Shown: piece by piece, positions 32,621 to 41,776 of the stretch | Layout: each line of letters opens with the position of its first letter | Position numbering within the stretch: the stretch's first letter is position 1 | Source of the DNA: Frigoribacterium sp. VKM Ac-2836 | GTDB taxonomy: Bacteria > Actinomycetota > Actinomycetes > Actinomycetales > Microbacteriaceae | Length of the DNA stretch: 64,000 bases | Assembly: GCF_013248995.1 (NCBI RefSeq) | Contig: NZ_JABRPK010000001.1 | Span: 248,001-312,000 of the forward strand | Direction of reading: 5' to 3' | Program-made: the position numbers and the translations under genes | The notes under the pieces: generated by a model | The model's input: only the letters and a program-made list of their open reading frames with translations | Databases searched by the model: none | Told to the model about the DNA's origin: nothing

Positions 32621-34003
32621 GTGACCACCTTGCGACTGGCCATCGTCGGCGCCGGACCGGCCGGCATCTACGCCGCCGACATCCTCGCGAAGGCCGAGAA
32701 GGCCTTCGACGTCTCGATCGACCTCTTCGAGCAGCTGCCGGCACCCTACGGTCTCGTGCGATACGGCGTGGCCCCCGACCACCCCCGCATCAAGGGCATC
32801 GTCAACGCCCTGCGCGACGTGCTCGACAGCGGCGACATCCGGGTCTTCGGCAACGTCCGCTACGGCGTCGACATCGGCCTCGACGACCTGCGCAAGCACT
32901 ACAACGCGGTGATCTTCTCGACCGGCGCCATCAAGGACGCCGACCTCGACATCCCCGGCATCGATCTCGAGGGCAGCTACGGTGCCGCCGACTTCGTCAG
33001 CTGGTTCGACGGCCACCCCGACTTCCCGCGCACCTGGCCGCTCGACGCGTCCTCGGTCGCCGTGGTCGGTGTCGGCAACGTCGCTCTCGACGTCTCGCGC
33101 ATCCTCGCGAAGCACGCCGACGATCTGTTGCCCACCGAGATCCCCGACAACGTCTACGAGGGGCTCAAGCAGTCCTCGATCACCGACGTGCACGTCTTCG
33201 GGCGCCGCGGTCCGGCACAGGTCAAGTTCACGCCGCTCGAACTGCGAGAACTCGGCGAGGTACGCGACGTCGACATGATCGTCTACGACGAGGACTTCGA
33301 CCACGACGAGGCCTCCAAGACGGCCATCGCGACCAACAAACAGGTCTTCGTCATCGACAAGGTGCTGAACCAGTGGCGTCAGCGCGAGGTCGGCACGGCC
33401 TCACGCCGTCTCCACCTCCACTTCTACGCCAAGCCCGTCGAGGTCGTCGGGGACGCCGAGGGTCGGGTCGCAGCCTTCCGGTACGAGCGGACCCGGCCTG
33501 ACGGGCTCGGTGGCGTCGAGGGGACGGGCGAACTGCGTGACGTCCCGATCCAGGCGATCTACCGGGCGGTCGGCTACTTCGGCTCGCCGCTGGACGGCAT
33601 CCCCTTCGACGAGCGTCGCGGCGTCATCCCGAACCACGAGGGCCAGGTGATGGACGACGACAACCAGATCGTCCCCGGCGTCTACGCCACCGGATGGATC
33701 AAGCGCGGACCGGTCGGCCTCATCGGGCACACCAAGAGCGACGCGATGGAGACCGTCAAGCACCTCATCAACGACCAGGCCAGCTGGTGGCAGCCCGAGG
33801 ACCCCTCCGACGAGGCCGTCCCCGCCCTGCTCGAACAGCGCGGCGTCGAATACACCGACCTCGAGGGGTGGCACCGGCTCGACGAGCACGAGATCGCCCT
33901 CGGTGGCTCGCACGTGCACGAGCGGACGCGGGTCAAGGTCGTCGAGCGCGACGAGATGGTCCGCGTCTCGCGCGCAGTCGAAGCCGAGTCGACGCCGGCC
34001 TGA
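32621..34003 (+). CDS. FprA-type ferredoxin/adrenodoxin NADP reductase-like flavoprotein
   Basis: A 460-residue flavoprotein of the adrenodoxin-reductase family (compare mycobacterial FprA). The FAD site is [38 protein letters not shown] is the family signature; the NADP Rossmann motif is [17 protein letters not shown]. The C-terminal [22 protein letters not shown] is diagnostic. It moves electrons between NADPH and ferredoxins or P450 partners; no ferredoxin gene lies nearby. GTG 32621 is preceded by AGGGAGAA, a good ribosome site, and lies about 90 bases after the polyprenyl synthase, in which gap no gene is seen. Confidence 0.93.
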   Translation: MTTLRLAIVGAGPAGIYAADILAKAEKAFDVSIDLFEQLPAPYGLVRYGVAPDHPRIKGIVNALRDVLDSGDIRVFGNVRYGVDIGLDDLRKHYNAVIFSTGAIKDADLDIPGIDLEGSYGAADFVSWFDGHPDFPRTWPLDASSVAVVGVGNVALDVSRILAKHADDLLPTEIPDNVYEGLKQSSITDVHVFGRRGPAQVKFTPLELRELGEVRDVDMIVYDEDFDHDEASKTAIATNKQVFVIDKVLNQWRQREVGTASRRLHLHFYAKPVEVVGDAEGRVAAFRYERTRPDGLGGVEGTGELRDVPIQAIYRAVGYFGSPLDGIPFDERRGVIPNHEGQVMDDDNQIVPGVYATGWIKRGPVGLIGHTKSDAMETVKHLINDQASWWQPEDPSDEAVPALLEQRGVEYTDLEGWHRLDEHEIALGGSHVHERTRVKVVERDEMVRVSRAVEAESTPA

Positions 34004-34021
34004 CCTCCCCGGTCACCGGCT

Positions 34022-34066
34022 GCGCGCCTCCTCGGTCGCTCCCACGGCGGAGCCGAGGAGGCGCGC
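34022..34066. terminator. hairpin made of an inverted pair of the dispersed repeat
   Basis: A perfect 14-base-pair stem, GCGCGCCTCCTCGG (34022-34035) against CCGAGGAGGCGCGC (34053-34066), with a 17-base loop, 18 bases after the FprA-like gene. It can act as its terminator. It is the second inverted pair of this element in the window. Confidence 0.7.
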
Positions 34067-34107
34067 GACCGTCACCGACCTCGGTGGTCGTCGCTAAGGT
34101 GGTCGTC

Positions 34108-34596
34108 ATGGCAGACAGTTCCTTCGACGTGGTCAGCAAGGTCGACAAGATGGAGGCGGACAACGCCCTCCACCAGGCGCAGAAAGAGATCGAGCAGCGC
34201 TACGACTTCAAGGGCGTCGGCGCCTCGGTGGACTGGAGCGGCGAGAAGCTCCTGCTGAAGGCCGGCACCGAAGAACGCGTCAAGGCCGTGCTCGATGTGC
34301 TCGAGTCGAAGTTCATCAAGCGCAGCATCAGCCTCAAGCACCTCGACGTGGGCGAGCCCTTCGCGAGCGGCAAGGAGTACCGCATCGAGGCGTCCCTCAA
34401 GCAGGGCATCGAGCAGGACGCAGCGAAGAAGATCGGCAAGATCATCCGCGACGAGGCTCCCAAGAGCGTGAAGAGCCAGATCCAGGGCGACGAGTTGCGC
34501 GTGCAGTCCAAGAGCCGCGACGACCTCCAGGCGACCATGGCCTTGTTGAAGAAGGCCGACCTCGACGTCGACCTGCAGTTCGTCAACTTCCGCTAG
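34108..34596 (+). CDS. YajQ-family nucleotide-binding protein
   Basis: A 162-residue cytoplasmic protein of the YajQ family: two RNA-binding-like ferredoxin folds, with N-terminal [18 protein letters not shown] and [10 protein letters not shown], and C-terminal [11 protein letters not shown]. Family members bind cyclic di-GMP, tRNA or GTP in different bacteria, so the function here is open. TAAGGT at 34095-34100, seven bases before the ATG, marks a leaderless start. Cardiolipin synthase follows 26 bases later and may be co-transcribed. Confidence 0.92.
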   Translation: MADSSFDVVSKVDKMEADNALHQAQKEIEQRYDFKGVGASVDWSGEKLLLKAGTEERVKAVLDVLESKFIKRSISLKHLDVGEPFASGKEYRIEASLKQGIEQDAAKKIGKIIRDEAPKSVKSQIQGDELRVQSKSRDDLQATMALLKKADLDVDLQFVNFR

Positions 34597-34622
34597 CCGG
34601 CCGCGGCACCGAGATCACCTCC

Positions 34623-36089
34623 ATGGTCGAACCCACCTGGGTGGCGGCGACGATCGCCGTGCTCGGCATCGTGCTCGACATCGCGATCCGGGTGTTCGCG
34701 ATCGTGTACGTCCCGATCAATCGACGCCCGCAGACGGCCACCGCTTGGCTCCTGGCGATCTTCTTGATCCCTTACGTCGGTTTCGTGCTCTTCCTGTTGA
34801 TCGGCAGCTCGAAGCTGCCCGCCCGGCGTCGCGAGAAGCAGAGCGAGATCAACAAGTACATCATCGAGACGACCGAGGGCATCGAGCGGGTCAAGCGCGA
34901 GCACCCGTGGCCGGCCTGGCTCGAATCGGTCGTCGAACTCAACCGCACTCTCGGCGCCATGCCCCTCGTCGGCGGCAACACCGGCGAGATGCACACCGAC
35001 TACGACGAGTCCATGGCGGCCATGGTCGAGGCCGTCGACGGGGCCCACCGCTACGTCCACGCCGAGTTCTACATCACGAGCCTCGACCGCACGACCGAGC
35101 CGTTCTTCCTGGCGCTCGAGAACGCCCGTCGCCGGGGTGTCACGGTCCGTGTGTTGATGGACCACATCGCCAGTCGGGGGTACCCGGGCTACCGCAAGGC
35201 GCGACGTCGCCTGGACGCGATGGGTGTGCAGTGGCAGCTGATGCTGCCCGTGTTGCCGTTGCGGGGCAAATACCAGCGGCCCGACCTGCGCAACCACCGC
35301 AAACTGCTCGTGGTCGACGGCCGTGTGGCCTTCACGGGCTCGCAGAACATGGTCGACAAGAGCTACCAGAAGCGCAAGAACCGGCGACGCGGGCTCGAGT
35401 GGAAGGACTTCATGGTCCGCTTCGAGGGGCCCATCGTCGCCGGCATCAACGCCTTGTTCGTCACCGACTGGTACAGCGAGACCGACGAGTTGCTGCTGCG
35501 TGAGGCCGACCCGGTGCAGACCGCCGATCGACTCGAGACGATCGACTGCCAGGTGGTGCCGAGCGGGCCCGGGTTCGACGGCGAGAACAACCTGCGCTTG
35601 TTCAACTCGCTCCTCTACAGCGCGCAGAAGCGCATCATCATCACGAGCCCCTACTTCGTGCCTGACGAGTCGATGCTCTATGCCGTCACGACCGCGGCGC
35701 AGCGGGGCCTCGAGGTGCAGCTCTTCGTCAGCGAGATCGGCGATCAGCCGGTGGTCTACCACGCGCAGCGCTCCTACTACGAAGCCCTGTTGCGATCGGG
35801 GGTCCGTATCTTCCTCTATCGCTCGCCGACCGTCCTCCATGCCAAGCACTTCTCGATCGACGACGAGGTCGCCGTCATCGGCTCGAGCAACATGGACATG
35901 CGGTCCTTCAGCCTGAATCTCGAGATCTCGATCATGGTGCGCGGTCGTGAGTTCGTCGACCGGCTCCGCGAGGTCGAGCAGACCTACCGCGAGTCGAGCC
36001 GCGAGCTGTTCCTGGACGACTGGCTCGCCCGCCCCTTCCGGTCGAAGGTGCTCGACAACGTCGCCCGCCTCACCTCCGCCGTCCAGTAG
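34623..36089 (+). CDS. cls: cardiolipin synthase (phospholipase D type)
   Basis: A 488-residue membrane-attached enzyme that joins phosphatidylglycerol units to form cardiolipin. Two N-terminal helices (residues about 5-28 and 40-60) make the PLDc_N anchor. The two catalytic HKD motifs are NHRKLLVVDGRVAFTGSQN and LHAKHFSIDDEVAVIGSSN, correctly spaced in the two halves. The C-terminus ends near the family norm. The gene probably shares a transcript with the YajQ gene just upstream. Confidence 0.94.
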   Translation: MVEPTWVAATIAVLGIVLDIAIRVFAIVYVPINRRPQTATAWLLAIFLIPYVGFVLFLLIGSSKLPARRREKQSEINKYIIETTEGIERVKREHPWPAWLESVVELNRTLGAMPLVGGNTGEMHTDYDESMAAMVEAVDGAHRYVHAEFYITSLDRTTEPFFLALENARRRGVTVRVLMDHIASRGYPGYRKARRRLDAMGVQWQLMLPVLPLRGKYQRPDLRNHRKLLVVDGRVAFTGSQNMVDKSYQKRKNRRRGLEWKDFMVRFEGPIVAGINALFVTDWYSETDELLLREADPVQTADRLETIDCQVVPSGPGFDGENNLRLFNSLLYSAQKRIIITSPYFVPDESMLYAVTTAAQRGLEVQLFVSEIGDQPVVYHAQRSYYEALLRSGVRIFLYRSPTVLHAKHFSIDDEVAVIGSSNMDMRSFSLNLEISIMVRGREFVDRLREVEQTYRESSRELFLDDWLARPFRSKVLDNVARLTSAVQ

Positions 36090-36323
36090 CCCCCGCCCCG
36101 GCCGCCTCCCTCTCTCTCGCCCCCGCCCGGGTGGGTAAATCGCGACAGCCGCGCCGCGACGCGCCGACAGATGGTGGTTCGACCTGGCACGAAAGTCGGT
36201 TTTGTCGGGTTCGGCCCGCCTCTCGTGGTGACAGTTGTCGGGTTTGGCCCTGCCTGGCCGAGCGACAGACTGGTGCCAGGCGACCGCGGGCCGACCGCCT
36301 AGGCGGAAGGGGAAGAGGCCCGC
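36090..36323. other. 234-base intergenic region with two near-identical direct repeats
   Basis: Begins with a C-rich tract after the cardiolipin synthase stop and contains two copies of TTGTCGGGTTYGGCCC-GCCT at 36202-36221 and 36235-36255. Base composition differs from the coding neighbours, and no gene is convincing on either strand. It separates two convergent genes. Confidence 0.5.
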
Positions 36324-37193
36324 CTACCGACCCAGGGTCGTTCGGACGGCCGTGAGTACCGAGGGCCAGTCGAAGAGGACCTGCGCGTACGTCACCTCGA
36401 GCACCACGAAGCCGAGACCCGTGATGTGGGTAATCCGTTCGCGGTCCCGGGCGTAGGCGGCGGTCGAGGAGTGGTGCTCCTTGCTCACGCATTCGAGCAC
36501 GAACCAGCCATCGACGAGCAGGTCGACTCGTGTGTGATCGTCGACCCACACCTGGGGTTCGGCTCTGATGCCGTCGCGAGCGAGAAGGAGGCGCGCGATC
36601 GACTCGGTCCCGGATTCCGCTCTCGCGTCGATCGAGGTCACGAGCTCACGGGCCGTGCTCCGGGTCGCCAGCAGGTCGGAGACCCGCTCGAGATCGGGTC
36701 GCTGCATCGGCGACAGCCGGAGGGCCGAGTCGACGATGGCCGCCGCATGCTCGGGCGTTTCGTGGAGCAAGACCTGGGCCGCTGCTCTGCTGGGGGACGC
36801 CATCAAGCGTTCGGTCCGCCGGTCGAACCGTGACAGGTCCCGGAGGACGAGCACGTCGTCCCGGGCACGATCGAGTCGGGTGCCGGCATCGTCCGGGTCC
36901 CGGAGGTCGCGAGCGTTGTGGCCGACGGAGACGACCAATCGCGGTCTCGGAGGGACCCACGCGCCTCGATGCGCGAGCGACGAGGCTCCCGCCAACGCGC
37001 CTCCTACCCGCGCCGCCCGGACGACGTCGACCGGCAGGTCGACGAGGCCGTACAGCCCGTGCCGGATGCGGACGATCTCGCCTGCGCGCCACGAGGACTC
37101 GACCTGGCGTCGTGTCAGGCCGGTCGCGAGCAACTCACGCCGATGGGCGACGGAGCCGAGGCGCCGGACGGTGGCCGGGACGAGGAGACTCAT
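36324..37193 (-). CDS. AbiEi-antitoxin-like domain protein with C-terminal DUF559-type domain
   Basis: A 289-residue protein. The N-terminal 50 residues form the winged-helix of type IV AbiEi-family antitoxin domains (LGSVAHRRELLATGLTRRQV, then IRHGLYGLVDLP). The C-terminal part (about 190-285) matches the DUF559/Vsr-like nuclease fold: ARAESGTESIARLLL, RVDLLVDGWFVLEC, EHHSS and a final LGFVVLEVTYAQVL. In relatives I recall, the box after the core Glu is usually E-C-D-S-K-E-H-H; here it is E-C-V-S-K-E-H-H, so the conserved Asp is lost and nuclease activity may be impaired. No AbiEii toxin gene is adjacent. It lies between a cardiolipin synthase and tRNA-Tyr. Confidence 0.82.
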   Translation of the reverse strand: MSLLVPATVRRLGSVAHRRELLATGLTRRQVESSWRAGEIVRIRHGLYGLVDLPVDVVRAARVGGALAGASSLAHRGAWVPPRPRLVVSVGHNARDLRDPDDAGTRLDRARDDVLVLRDLSRFDRRTERLMASPSRAAAQVLLHETPEHAAAIVDSALRLSPMQRPDLERVSDLLATRSTARELVTSIDARAESGTESIARLLLARDGIRAEPQVWVDDHTRVDLLVDGWFVLECVSKEHHSSTAAYARDRERITHITGLGFVVLEVTYAQVLFDWPSVLTAVRTTLGR

Positions 37194-37519
37194 CTGCGTA
37201 GCGTGGTCGCGACCGTGCCGCCGGGGTGCCGACCGGCGACTGGGTGTGGAAGCCATCGACGTCGGGCTCGCTGTGGAGGAGGCTACCGGCGGCGTCGGCC
37301 GGATCGTTCTGGGCCGAATCCGACCTCGCGAGCCGCTCACAGGGTGCCGAACCCGACCATCCGGTCGGGCGACCGCTCGTCGAACCACCGAACGTCGGCG
37401 TGTCGGGCGTTGGCTGTCGCGATTTGCACGGCGGGGCGGGGTGTGGTCGTGAGGGGGCTCGTGAGGCTGTATATTTGTCTGGCGCCTCCGGTCGGTGATC
37501 ACACGGGCTGGGCGTGCAT
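37194..37519. other. 326-base intergenic region upstream of tRNA-Tyr
   Basis: No gene is convincing. It carries TATATT at 37469-37474, a plausible -10 for tRNA-Tyr about 50 bases downstream. The rest is high GC with no clear repeat. An opposite-strand frame across the tRNA (37135-37602) is an artefact. Confidence 0.5.
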
Positions 37520-37601
37520 GGCAAGTTACCCAAGCGGCCAAAGGGATCTGACTGTAAATCAGCCGGCGTAGCCTTCGGGGGTTCGAATCCCTCACTTGCC
37601 A
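37520..37601 (+). tRNA. tRNA-Tyr (anticodon GTA)
   Basis: An 82-base class II tRNA. Acceptor arms GGCAAGT / ACTTGCC, discriminator A, anticodon GTA at 37554-37556 inside GACTGTAAATC, a long variable arm, and T-arm GGGGGTTCGAATCCC. The 3' CCA is not encoded. The long variable arm plus GTA identifies bacterial tRNA-Tyr. Confidence 0.97.
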
Positions 37602-37612
37602 CGGTTGCCCCT

Positions 37613-37645
37613 CAAGAACGGACTCGCTCGTCGAGTCCGTTCTTG
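37613..37645 (+). terminator. terminator after tRNA-Tyr
   Basis: A perfect 14-base-pair stem, CAAGAACGGACTCG / CGAGTCCGTTCTTG, with a 5-base loop, 11 bases after the tRNA. A strong hairpin, separating the tRNA from the phosphatase gene. Confidence 0.85.
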
Positions 37646-37676
37646 CGTTACCGGGCACCTCACCCCAGGAGGACCC

Positions 37677-38495
<819 letters not shown>

Positions 38496-38714
38496 CGGGT
38501 GTGTCCGGTGTGACACCCGAACGCGGGTAGCCATTCGTTCATCGACCGGCTACCCTTGTGAGGTCGTTACTGATCCGTGATCACCGAGCGATGCGCTCTC
38601 CGCCGGCTCCTCCCGAAGGCCCGTGCCGAGACTGCGTCACGATCACCAGTGACGGCCGTGAAGACGACGGTGCACCCACCGTCCGATCCCGATCACCCCG
38701 AGGACCCATCACAC
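38496..38714 (+). promoter_or_regulatory. promoter and long 5' leader of the M23 peptidase gene
   Basis: TACCCT at 38551-38556 is a probable -10 element, which would give a leader of about 150 bases. In contrast, most genes here are leaderless. Actinobacterial wall hydrolases often have c-di-AMP (ydaO) riboswitches, but I could not find the ydaO consensus here. The in-frame GTG at 38577 is an alternative start that would make most of the leader coding. Confidence 0.4.
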
Positions 38715-39839
38715 GTGACGAAGTACCAGCAGATCGCCGAGCCTGACGGCGACGGAACCCCGTCGCGTCGCGCCACCGACGAACTCACGGGCACCGGATC
38801 GCCGAGCGTCGCTCCGATCGCCTCTGCCGTGGCCGACGTTCCCGTCTACCTCACCCGCCGTGAAGCCCGCGAGGCCGAGCGTCGCGCGGCCGCCGAATCC
38901 GCCGTTTCGACGGCTCCCGCCGCGTCGGCTGCCCGGGCTTCGACGGTCGCCGATCCCCTGACCGAGGCTCCGTCGTCCGCGTCCGCGTCCGAGCCCGCCT
39001 CGCCGAGGCGCGCCGCACGGCTCACGACGGAGTCCGCCGCTCGTCCGTCTGCGGCGCGCCGCCCCAAGACGGTCCGGGCGCAGCGTTCCGTGCCTCGCCG
39101 CGAGGCTCCGGTCCGTACCCCCCGCACCGCCGGCGCGACGTTCCGTCGAGCCACCAAGCGCGTCACGGTCGTCGGAGCCATGCTCTTCGCCGCCTCGATG
39201 CTGGTGGCCACCTCGGTCCCCGCCAACGCCTTCTTCGTCGACACCCCGACGCAGACGGCCGCGAAGAAGGCCGCCGATTCCCAGAGCTACACCGCTGCCG
39301 CGCCCTCGGCCGACGGCGCGGCCGGCATCTCACGCGACGGCTACTCGGTCACCGAGATGAAGGCCGTGTCCGAATACGCGTCGATGAGTGCGAGCACGTT
39401 CTCGAACGACGTCGACGGCACCGTCCAGTGGCCGTTCCAGACCGGCGTGCCGATCAGCAGCGGCTTCGGTGCTCGCCAGGTCGCGAACTGCGGCTTCTGC
39501 TCGACGTTCCACCAAGGGCTCGACTTCGTCCCCGGCGCCGGCTCACCGATCCAGTCGATCGCCGACGGCGTCGTCAGCAAGGTCGACGGTCCGTCCGGTG
39601 CGTTGGGCAACAACGTGTGGATCGACCACGTCGTCAACGGCCAGAAGGTCACCAGCGTCTACGCGCACATGCAGACCGGCTCGGTCGAGGTCCGCGAGGG
39701 CGAGACCGTCACGGTCGGCACGATCATCGGCAAGGTCGGCAGCACGGGCAACAGCACCGGCGCTCACCTGCACTTCGAGATCGTCATCGGCGGCGTGCCC
39801 GTCGACCCCTACCCCTGGCTCCAGGCGAACACGAACTGA
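38715..39839 (+). CDS. M23-family metallopeptidase, type II membrane protein
   Basis: A 374-residue zinc endopeptidase of the LytM/M23 type, predicted to cut peptide bridges in peptidoglycan outside the cell. Metal ligands are in STFHQGLDFVPGAG (His, Asp) and GAHLHFEIVIGG (His of HxH). Residues 1-148 are hydrophilic, Ala/Ser/Arg-rich and include YLTRREAREAERRAA, a segment common in related actinobacterial proteins. A single hydrophobic segment (150-172, TVVGAMLFAASMLVATSVPA) follows and acts as signal or anchor. GTG 38715 is chosen for its GAGGAC upstream; starts at 38577 or 38651 are possible. A terminator follows at 39870. Confidence 0.9.
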   Translation: MTKYQQIAEPDGDGTPSRRATDELTGTGSPSVAPIASAVADVPVYLTRREAREAERRAAAESAVSTAPAASAARASTVADPLTEAPSSASASEPASPRRAARLTTESAARPSAARRPKTVRAQRSVPRREAPVRTPRTAGATFRRATKRVTVVGAMLFAASMLVATSVPANAFFVDTPTQTAAKKAADSQSYTAAAPSADGAAGISRDGYSVTEMKAVSEYASMSASTFSNDVDGTVQWPFQTGVPISSGFGARQVANCGFCSTFHQGLDFVPGAGSPIQSIADGVVSKVDGPSGALGNNVWIDHVVNGQKVTSVYAHMQTGSVEVREGETVTVGTIIGKVGSTGNSTGAHLHFEIVIGGVPVDPYPWLQANTN

Positions 39840-39869
39840 GCCGTCGAGCCGCGTGTGCGGTCGGCATGA

Positions 39870-39903
39870 GAAGAGCCCCACCTGATGACAGGTGGGGCTC
39901 TTC
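39870..39903. terminator. bidirectional terminator between M23 gene and GH13 gene
   Basis: A 15-base-pair perfect stem (GAAGAGCCCCACCTG / CAGGTGGGGCTCTTC) with loop ATGA, lying between the two convergent stops at 39839 and 39919. Confidence 0.88.
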
Positions 39904-39918
39904 CGCTGTCGCGTCCGC

Positions 39919-41643
39919 CTACGACGTGGCCGCGAGCCAGACCGTCGCGTTGGGCGGCAGGGCCGGCCCGTCGACGACCATCGTGGCCAGCAGCACCTCG
40001 GCCACGGGGAGTTCGACGGGGACCTCGCCCATGTTGGTCACGACCGTGACGCCCTGGCTGCGGAAAGCAACCACGTCGGGTCCGAAGCCGTCGAGCCACG
40101 TCAGCGTGCCCGCGCCGAGCTCGTGGTCTGCGCGGAGGCGCAGGGCTCTCGTGTAGAGCTCGAGCGTCGACCCCGCCACGCCGCGCTGCTCGTCGCGGGC
40201 GTACGTCGACCAGTCGGCGGGTTGCGGCAACCAGGAGGCGCCGGTCGCGTTGAACCCGAAGGCCGGCTCGGACGCGGACCAGGGCAGCGGCACGCGGCAG
40301 CCGTCGCGTCCGTAGCGTTCTCCACCGGTGCGGAACCACGTGGGGTCCTGGCGGGACTCGTCGGGCAGGTCGATCGCCTCGGGCAGGCCCAGTTCTTCGC
40401 CCTGGTAGAGGTAGGCGCTACCGGGCAGGGCGAGCATGAGCGCGGACGCGGCGCGGGCCCGGGCCAACCCGAGCTCGGGGACGGGAAGCCCCTCGCTCGC
40501 CGGGCCGATGCCGTACCCCTGCGGGTTCTCGGCCGTGAGGGCGAGGCGGCTGGCATGCCGGACGACGTCGTGGTTGCTCAACACCCAGGTGCTCGGAGCT
40601 CCGACGCTCGAGAAGGCCTCGATCGACGAGTCCACGACCTGCCGGACGGCCGCCGCCGACCACCCCGTCTCGAGGTAGGCGAAGTTGAACGCCTGGTGCA
40701 TCTCGTCCGGGCGCACCCAGTCGGCGAGACGCGAGAGCGGCTCGACCCAGGCCTCGGCGACGAGCACCCGGTCGCCCGGGTATTCGGCGAGCACGGCGTT
40801 CCATTCGCGGTAGATCTCGTGCACGCCTTCTTGGCCCCAGTACGGCGGGGGAGCGGACTCGCCCTGCCCGCCACCCATGCTGCCGGAATCGGCGGGGGGC
40901 GTGTAGTCGGGCAGGCCCTCGGCCTTGATCATGCCGTGGGCGACGTCGACCCGGAATCCGTCGACACCACGGTCGAGCCAGAAGCGCAGCACGTCGACGA
41001 ACTCGTCGCGTACGCGACGGTTCGTCCAGTCGAGGTCGGGTTGGGACGAGTCGAACAGGTGCAGATACCACTGCCCCGGTCGGCCGTCCGCCTCGGTCAC
41101 ACGGGACCAGGCCGGGCCGCCGAAGATCGACTGCCAGTTGTTCGGCGGGAGGTCGCCGTCCGGGCCGCGGCCGTCACGGAAGAGGTACCTACCCCGAGCG
41201 GGGGAGCCAGGGGCGGAGGTGAGAGCCTCGCGGAACCACGCGTGGTCGCTCGAGGTGTGGTTCGGCACGACGTCGACGATGACGCGCAGGCCCAGCTCTG
41301 TCGCCCGGGCGCGCAGCGCGTCGAAGTCGGCCAGGGTGCCGAACAGAGGGTCGACGTCGCGGTAGTCGGCGACGTCGTAGCCTGCGTCGCGCTGCGGTGA
41401 GGCGTAGAAGGGCGACAGCCAGACGGCGTCGACGCCGAGCTCGCCGAGCACGTCGAGACGCGACGTGATGCCGGGCAGGTCGCCGACTCCGTCACCGTCG
41501 TGATCGGCGAACGACCGGGGGTAGACCTGGTAGATGACGGCGGTGCGCCACCAGTCGCCGCCTCGTCCGGCGGTCGTCTCGGTGCCCGCGAGGGGGGCGG
41601 TCGGGGTCAGCGTGTCGGTCTCGGCCGGATCTCGTGTGGACAT
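39919..41643 (-). CDS. GH13 alpha-glucosidase / oligo-1,6-glucosidase-like hydrolase
   Basis: A 574-residue cytoplasmic glycoside hydrolase family 13 enzyme acting on alpha-glucosides. Conserved regions: I DVVPNHTSSDH; II GFRVDVAHG (nucleophile Asp); III VLVAEAWVEP (acid/base Glu); IV WVLSNHDVVRH. N-terminal WWRTAVIYQVYPRSFADHDGD is typical of oligo-1,6-glucosidase/trehalose-hydrolase relatives. No signal peptide. ATG 41643 is six bases behind TATCGT (41655-41650), a leaderless start. No sugar transporter is adjacent, so the physiological sugar is not evident. It ends at the shared terminator. Confidence 0.93.
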   Translation of the reverse strand: MSTRDPAETDTLTPTAPLAGTETTAGRGGDWWRTAVIYQVYPRSFADHDGDGVGDLPGITSRLDVLGELGVDAVWLSPFYASPQRDAGYDVADYRDVDPLFGTLADFDALRARATELGLRVIVDVVPNHTSSDHAWFREALTSAPGSPARGRYLFRDGRGPDGDLPPNNWQSIFGGPAWSRVTEADGRPGQWYLHLFDSSQPDLDWTNRRVRDEFVDVLRFWLDRGVDGFRVDVAHGMIKAEGLPDYTPPADSGSMGGGQGESAPPPYWGQEGVHEIYREWNAVLAEYPGDRVLVAEAWVEPLSRLADWVRPDEMHQAFNFAYLETGWSAAAVRQVVDSSIEAFSSVGAPSTWVLSNHDVVRHASRLALTAENPQGYGIGPASEGLPVPELGLARARAASALMLALPGSAYLYQGEELGLPEAIDLPDESRQDPTWFRTGGERYGRDGCRVPLPWSASEPAFGFNATGASWLPQPADWSTYARDEQRGVAGSTLELYTRALRLRADHELGAGTLTWLDGFGPDVVAFRSQGVTVVTNMGEVPVELPVAEVLLATMVVDGPALPPNATVWLAATS

Positions 41644-41776
41644 GCAGCAACGATACGGCAGGCCCCCGACGCGGCATCGGCTACGGTTCTGGTCAGGGCA
41701 CCCGGGGCGCGAGCTTCTCGGGGGCCGAAGCACCCGCGACACGATTGGCACGACCCTGAACCCTGCGACCGACCTC

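Noticed and set aside
37135-37602. Minus-strand frame beginning MASEGFEPPK... across tRNA-Tyr
   Set aside because: A well-known artefact: the antisense of tRNA-Tyr reads as GFEPPKA...DLQS-type peptide. No ribosome site and it overlaps a certain tRNA.
38557-38714. ydaO (c-di-AMP) riboswitch before the M23 gene
   Set aside because: Expected by analogy with other actinobacterial wall hydrolases, but the conserved ydaO sequence blocks were not found.
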